Shown here: positions 59,948 to 64,000 of the stretch, piece by piece | How positions within the stretch are numbered: the stretch's first letter is position 1 | Layout of the letters: each line of letters opens with the position of its first letter | Source: Oscillospiraceae bacterium | GTDB lineage: Bacteria > Bacillota > Clostridia > Oscillospirales > Acutalibacteraceae | NCBI GenBank assembly: GCA_015065805.1 | Contig: SVPN01000006.1 | Location: forward strand, 1 to 64,000 | Direction: 5' to 3' | Length of the DNA stretch: 64,000 nucleotides | Program-made: the position numbers and the translations under genes | Notes under the pieces: model-generated | What the model saw: the letters and a program-made list of their open reading frames with translations, nothing else | Databases searched by the model: none | Told to the model about the DNA's origin: nothing

Positions 59948-59978
59948 AAAGCGGCAGGGAGCCATCCCTGCCGCTTTC
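59946..59978 (-). terminator. Terminator of the PD-(D/E)XK-like gene
   Basis: AAAGCGGCAGGGA pairs with TCCCTGCCGCTTT, with TTTTTG on the minus strand, 9 bp past the stop codon. Confidence 0.88.
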
Positions 59979-59986
59979 GTTAACGT

Positions 59987-60553
59987 TTAATGTTTTTTAA
60001 TATAAAACCTCATGGTTTCCGTTCCACGTTCATACGATGCATTCAGTTCCGTTACGCGATTCTTGGCCCATATATCATCATCCGACAGCCATGATGTTTC
60101 ATCGTCTTCGTGTTCCCATATTGTCGCCATATACATCGGGCATTCCACGTGTAGTATTTCACAATAATGCTGTAATTTTTTGTAGTCGCTGTAGATGATA
60201 TTAGGAGATACCGATCCGTTTTTGTATTTCAATTCCAGGATACATAAGCACTCTGTAACGGCTTTCCCCCAATAATTACAGCTTGTTTCAAAATCCATTC
60301 TTGCAATAACGATGTCCGGACGATATCCTGTGCCGCTGAATTTATCATCGGTGAACTCGGTGAATATCCGCAAATCATACTTTTCAAGTAAGTTTGAAAG
60401 CTTCATCCGCAAGTAATGATACATCGCGTTTTTAAGAGTATCCTCTTTTAAAAGCCACCTGCTTTCATAGTCCGAAGCAATGTCATTCATCCACACATAT
60501 CGGATCGCATCATCTATCTGTTTCAGCACATATTCTTTTTCCGTTGTTGTCAT
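59987..60553 (-). CDS. PD-(D/E)XK nuclease-like protein
   Basis: The protein has 188 residues. The pattern TGYRPDIVIARMDF...CLCILELKYKNG (about 75-113) gives a PD motif followed by E-x-K on the next strand, the core of PD-(D/E)XK nucleases. No DNA-binding domain is obvious. SD AAGGTG is 8 nt before the ATG. It lies 12 bp after an unknown gene in the same direction, so the two may form an operon, possibly a stand-alone restriction or defence nuclease. Confidence 0.6.
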   Translation of the reverse strand: MTTTEKEYVLKQIDDAIRYVWMNDIASDYESRWLLKEDTLKNAMYHYLRMKLSNLLEKYDLRIFTEFTDDKFSGTGYRPDIVIARMDFETSCNYWGKAVTECLCILELKYKNGSVSPNIIYSDYKKLQHYCEILHVECPMYMATIWEHEDDETSWLSDDDIWAKNRVTELNASYERGTETMRFYIKKH

Positions 60554-60565
60554 TTTTTCACCTTC

Positions 60566-61465
60566 TTACGCCTCGCCCGCAGGATGTGTTACATTCCATG
60601 TAGCCGTAAAATCGGGATCGACAACCACCTCGCCCGTCGAGCGAATCTTGTATTCGCCGGGCTTTGCACGTTTGGTCGAGCTCAAATCAGGCGGCAACCA
60701 ATACTCCTCCCCCGTTGATAAGGTGAGATAAATCCCATCGCCTTCCACGCGGTCGACCGTACCCCACACTTGTTTTTGTTCCGTACACTCGCCGTCCTCA
60801 TTCAGATAACTCAAACCGACCAACATCACTTTACCGATCAGTTCTTCAAAAGTGATCGGGCGGGTATCTTCATCGCCGCGTCGTTCATAAAAATATAACC
60901 CGTATTCTTTAAAATCGTTCGGTATATCAAAAATGGTTTTGCCGTTCATTTCCACCCGTTTGCACTCGCCCGGATGCTCCGCATCAAAAGTGTCCCAAGC
61001 GGTGACAAGTTGATCGGTTTTGGAAATGCCGAAATCCGCAAAGAACGATTCGTATGTTGCGGCATCGGCACAATACACCCGCATCACATTATATCGTTCA
61101 AACAATATCTCCTCATGGCTTTCGTGACCGCCGAAACCAAATGTATTCATCCCGTCCGCAATCAACAACGGTCCCGCCGCTTCAAGCATCTGCAAAGCAT
61201 GCTCCTCGTCCAGTCCGTCCATAAAATAAACATCCGTGTGAAAGGTGTCAACCACACCGGGTGCGGTTTCGGTTTCGTCCGCTTGGTTTGCAGGAAGCTC
61301 GAGAATAAAAAACAAGTATTCCTGATGCTCTTTGATAAACCGCCGCATCATATCCATCACTTTTGACGCATCCACATTGGCGTGGATCGCCCGCTCGGAT
61401 ACTTCGTATTGTTCAAAGAGTTTCTCGGGATACGGCACCCGACATCCTTGCTTTAATTCTATCAT
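60566..61465 (-). CDS. Unknown element protein, 299 residues
   Basis: The ATG at 61465 is preceded by GGTGG. The sequence is acidic and soluble, with no transmembrane segment. Part (FFILELPANQADET...FYFMDGLDEEHALQMLEAAGPLLIADG-like blocks) gives no family I recognise. It is followed 12 bp later by the PD-(D/E)XK-like gene. An immunity or regulatory role would be speculation. Confidence 0.7.
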   Translation of the reverse strand: MIELKQGCRVPYPEKLFEQYEVSERAIHANVDASKVMDMMRRFIKEHQEYLFFILELPANQADETETAPGVVDTFHTDVYFMDGLDEEHALQMLEAAGPLLIADGMNTFGFGGHESHEEILFERYNVMRVYCADAATYESFFADFGISKTDQLVTAWDTFDAEHPGECKRVEMNGKTIFDIPNDFKEYGLYFYERRGDEDTRPITFEELIGKVMLVGLSYLNEDGECTEQKQVWGTVDRVEGDGIYLTLSTGEEYWLPPDLSSTKRAKPGEYKIRSTGEVVVDPDFTATWNVTHPAGEA

Positions 61466-61555
61466 GGTATCACCCACCTTTATTTCAGTATAGCACACGC
61501 CATACGTTTACGCAAGAAAAGAGGTTCCGCGCGAATTTTGCGCGAAACCTCCGGG

Positions 61556-61840
61556 TCAGGCATCCTCGACCGATTCCAGATCGGCGGTGACTTCCATCAT
61601 CAGGCGGGCGGCGAGGATGAAGCCGTCGCGGAACGCTTCCCGCTCGGTGAGGCTCGTCAGCTCATCCTGACAGTTCTTGAATTTGAGGAAGGTTTCCTTC
61701 TGTTGCTCCGTCAGCGATGCAGTGAGCGTTTCCTCGTTTTTGCACAACAGTTTCAGAAGCCGATCCATCGGCGATCCCCGCACCACATCCCGATCGCACG
61801 GATGGATATTGCCGTAGTACAGATCCTCAATCGTCGTCAT
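61556..61840 (-). CDS. DUF6809-like small element protein
   Basis: This 94-residue protein has the pattern TIEDLYYGNIHPCDRDVV...LCKNEETLTASLTEQQKETFLKFKNCQDEL...EAFRDGFILAARLMMEVTAD, which matches the DUF6809 family as I remember it. It is common on Clostridia mobile elements and of unknown function. The ATG at 61840 is used because AAGGTGG is 8 nt upstream. It overlaps the previous gene by 14 bp. Confidence 0.78.
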   Translation of the reverse strand: MTTIEDLYYGNIHPCDRDVVRGSPMDRLLKLLCKNEETLTASLTEQQKETFLKFKNCQDELTSLTEREAFRDGFILAARLMMEVTADLESVEDA

Positions 61841-62081
61841 CGTCTTCATACCACCTTTTAATAGGAAAGGGCGACTCATCGGAGATCATTCCTCCAATCC
61901 AGTCGCCCTCTCTTGTTATTTTATTTGCGGCAATCAACGTGTGCTTGACCAATAACAGTTCGAGCCATGTACTCCTGCTATAGCCAGCCGGTCTGCCTTT
62001 TGTCAGAAACTCTGCTCCCGCCGCGTCCAATACATTATACTTCTCGCCGCGGTATACATCTTCTACCGTAATCCGTGCCAT
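61827..62081 (-). CDS. Small element protein of unknown function
   Basis: This 84-residue protein runs from the ATG at 62081 (GGAGG 7 nt upstream). MARITVEDVYRGEKYNVLDA, then GYSRSTWLELLLVKHTLIAANKITREGDWIGGMI and an acidic tail. No family is recognised. It is paired by overlap with the DUF6809-like gene. Confidence 0.7.
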   Translation of the reverse strand: MARITVEDVYRGEKYNVLDAAGAEFLTKGRPAGYSRSTWLELLLVKHTLIAANKITREGDWIGGMISDESPFPIKRWYEDDDDD

Positions 62082-62152
62082 ATCAGCACCTCCTTTGCAG
62101 TACAACACAATACCACAGGAGGTGTGATAAGTCCAGGGGATTTGCGGATAAA

Positions 62153-63319
62153 CTAATTATGGCGATTCTTTTTTCGCTTCTTTAACCCATCAATAACATT
62201 CATAAACACTTCTGCGCTCGCCTCGACAAGTTTTACAGGTACAGCATTCCCTATTTGTAGGGCTGCCTGTGTCAAAGAATTGCTAAAAATAAAATCATCA
62301 GGAAAAGTTTGTAATCTTGCTGCTTCGCGAATTGAAATCGCACGGTTTTGAGAATAGTGCCCATATCTGCCTTTACTATAACAGAGACAACCTCCCGTCA
62401 TAGTAGGGGCTGGTTTGTTGGGATCCATAATTCCGTAAACATCTTTATGTCCCGAAAAGACCTCTCCGTTCTCATTCTTTTTTTTGTGACACGATAGAAC
62501 CATGCTTTCGGGCAATGAATCTCGCGAACCACCGTGTGCCCGAATATACTTCATCCGTTTCAAATTATCCTCGCTAAGATTAGCACACTTATGGTTGTAA
62601 ATTTTCTTTTCTCCCGTATATGTTTGTCCGGCAGAAAGTTCTGGTAAATCTCCAATAGCTTCTTTAACAGTAATCCATGGGGTTAATCCATTTTGACCAC
62701 TTTTATTATGAGTTGGTTTCGGCAACTCAAAAGATATACCTGATTTTTGTAAGCGCTCATAGATATCCTTTCTCACTGCATGCAAAACAAATCTTTTGCG
62801 AGATTGTGGCACACCAAAATCAGCAGCATTTAAGACACCTTTTACGACTACATATTTTTCTTTTGAGTCTCCATTGGCATTTTCCAATCGTTTGACAAAT
62901 TCATTTAAAATATTAGCATTGAATTCTGTCGTGATTCCAGGCACATTCTCCATCAGTATAAACGGAGGGTGGAGTTCTTCAATTATTCTTAAAAACTCAA
63001 ATAGAAGTTCTTTCCTTTCATCCTCGCTTTTAGTTTTGTTTTTTGGGTTTTGCATTGAAAAATTTTGGCATGGTGGACAGCCTGCAAGAAGGTATATCTC
63101 ATTTCTTCGAATCTTTGCGGCTTTAAGTAACTCTTGCCCAGACACTTTACGAATGTCCTTCTGTAAAACACTAACATTGGCTAATGGAGGATAGTTTAAG
63201 TAAGTTTCGGCAGCATCTCGCTCAATTTCAACAGCAGCCTTTACAGTCAGACCAGCACGAGTAAGACCGCACGAAACGCCACCGCAACCTGAAAAGAGGT
63301 CAATTGCTTTAATTGCCAT
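62153..63319 (-). CDS. DNA (cytosine-5) methyltransferase
   Basis: The protein has 388 residues. Motif I is DLFSGCGGVSCGL, motif IV GCPPCQNFS (catalytic Cys), motif VI MENVP, motif VIII QSRKRF, and motifs IX/X are present (REAARLQTFP..., QIGNAVP). The target-recognition segment lies at about 220-330. The ATG at 63319 is supported by GGAGGAGG; a longer frame to 63484 is unsupported. The start overlaps the stop of the nuclease gene upstream, so the two are probably coupled. The composition is AT-rich like the retron. Confidence 0.94.
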   Translation of the reverse strand: MAIKAIDLFSGCGGVSCGLTRAGLTVKAAVEIERDAAETYLNYPPLANVSVLQKDIRKVSGQELLKAAKIRRNEIYLLAGCPPCQNFSMQNPKNKTKSEDERKELLFEFLRIIEELHPPFILMENVPGITTEFNANILNEFVKRLENANGDSKEKYVVVKGVLNAADFGVPQSRKRFVLHAVRKDIYERLQKSGISFELPKPTHNKSGQNGLTPWITVKEAIGDLPELSAGQTYTGEKKIYNHKCANLSEDNLKRMKYIRAHGGSRDSLPESMVLSCHKKKNENGEVFSGHKDVYGIMDPNKPAPTMTGGCLCYSKGRYGHYSQNRAISIREAARLQTFPDDFIFSNSLTQAALQIGNAVPVKLVEASAEVFMNVIDGLKKRKKNRHN

Positions 63320-64000
63320 CGTCGTCCTCCTCCATATCATATGCTGCAATGATTTTTTCACCAGTCGGAGTGCTAATCGTGGGCGGTGTATCCGTTCGAG
63401 CAAAGGGTTGCTTTTTACGTGCACACATAGCTTTGAAATCACATCTATCACAATTTGTTTTGCAAGGACGCATTGGGAAATCATTAGACAGAATTCCGCT
63501 GACAGCCCATTCTATTGCCTTAATTGCTTTTTCAACAGAACTCTCGTCAACTGGTATAGCAGTTCGTTTATTGTCTTTTAACGTATGAATATACCCTGTC
63601 TCCACGTTTTCGCCCATTATTTCTTTAGCTGCTTTGGAGTACAACTGAACTTGTATGGACATATCACGCCAATCATAGTCAATAGAATCATCGGGTAATT
63701 CCATCGTTTTAAAATCTATTACATCAGCAGTTGTTATGCCACGCTCGGGTTCTTCCTTAAGCAACAAATCAATGGCACCCGTGATCAGAGCGTCTTTTAC
63801 CGAAAGTTCGAATCGAGCCTCATCCTGTCGCAATCTTCCAAAATCAGAAGAAAACCTATCGGCGTACTCTATCAAAATTCTTTGCAGTAAATTCTTCGCT
63901 CTCTCATAAGATCCAGGTCGATTAATTGGATCTTTGCTCGGGAAGACGTGTTTTAACATAAAAGTGCCTTCCACTACTTCAATAACTTCATCTAAAGTCG
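63309..64000 (-). CDS. RecB/Cas4-like nuclease domain protein, 5' end off the window
   Basis: The frame stays open to the right edge, so at least 230 C-terminal residues are seen. The region has PD-(D/E)XK features: VKDALITGAIDLLLKEE (G-x-I-D) and TTADVIDFKTMELP (D-x-K), then QVQLYSKAA. A four-cysteine cluster (CKTNCDRCDFKAMC) resembles Fe-S sites of Cas4/AddB nucleases. It may be the end of a UvrD/RecB-type helicase-nuclease. It overlaps the methyltransferase start by 11 bp. Confidence 0.72.
   Translation of the reverse strand, partial: TLDEVIEVVEGTFMLKHVFPSKDPINRPGSYERAKNLLQRILIEYADRFSSDFGRLRQDEARFELSVKDALITGAIDLLLKEEPERGITTADVIDFKTMELPDDSIDYDWRDMSIQVQLYSKAAKEIMGENVETGYIHTLKDNKRTAIPVDESSVEKAIKAIEWAVSGILSNDFPMRPCKTNCDRCDFKAMCARKKQPFARTDTPPTISTPTGEKIIAAYDMEEDDDGN

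Noticed and set aside
62153..63484. Longer N-terminus of the DNA methyltransferase (55 extra residues)
   Set aside because: It overlaps the nuclease coding region, lacks an SD and precedes the normal motif I distance; the ATG at 63319 has GGAGGAGG.

Overview
The window looks like a chromosomal segment of a spore-forming, Gram-positive Clostridia bacterium of the Oscillospiraceae/Ruminococcaceae type. The signs are moderately high GC with strong SD sequences, a T-box leader, sporulation genes (ylbJ-, yqfC- and yqfD-like), an LCP wall-assembly protein, a BlaI/BlaR pair, and several very large secreted proteins built from cohesin-like, dockerin and threonine-linker modules. Species cannot be named from the sequence alone.

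Region 1 (about 1-51.4 kb) is the resident chromosome. It opens with the N-terminal part of a multi-cohesin, Thr-linked surface protein that runs off the left edge, followed by prfC, a polysaccharide deacetylase, a PRPP synthetase and a small phosphoesterase. Next come a three-gene cluster of tiny unknown proteins, a nested inverted-repeat element (8.6-9.1 kb), and an RND exporter with a large coiled-coil insertion. Housekeeping genes follow: a Cof-type phosphatase, radA, a Gfo/Idh/MocA oxidoreductase, an EF-G paralogue, rlmB, an LCP protein, apt, split transketolase and trpB under a T-box. Two secreted proteins (16.7-19.5 and 37.4-40.0 kb) share a 76-residue C-terminal repeat that I do not recognise as a named family. 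Several proteins look like regulators or sensors: a P-type-ATPase-like protein without the phosphorylation motif, a membrane protein with Rossmann-like and RyR-like domains, a BlaI-BlaR-lipoprotein operon whose lipoprotein resembles the BlaR ectodomain, and a PASTA pseudokinase in an operon with a DnaC-type helicase loader and a DnaD-like protein. The right part has a divergent sporulation locus and queT behind a preQ1-like pseudoknot.

Region 2 (about 51.4-64 kb, off the right edge) is accessory DNA next to an intact tRNA-Ser(CGA). The tRNA is flanked by two decayed tRNA-Ser fragments, the footprint of repeated integration. The element carries a tyrosine integrase, two HTH/excisionase-like genes, a MobC/relaxase pair, a small sigma-like factor, and two tandem repeats with nic-site-like cores, so it reads as an integrative mobilizable element. 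Its cargo includes a complete, AT-rich retron: phosphoribosyltransferase-like gene, small winged-helix-like gene, a 240-nt ncRNA bounded by 26-nt a1/a2 repeats, and a reverse transcriptase with NAXXH, YADD and VTG motifs. Further right are a roughly 500-nt gene-free stretch with its own promoter that may be a structured RNA, a PD-(D/E)XK-like protein, small element proteins, and a cytosine-5 DNA methyltransferase overlapping the C-terminal part of a RecB/Cas4-like nuclease that continues off the edge. The retron and the methyltransferase/nuclease pair are the best candidates for defence systems, and the retron is the most complete and interesting system in the window.
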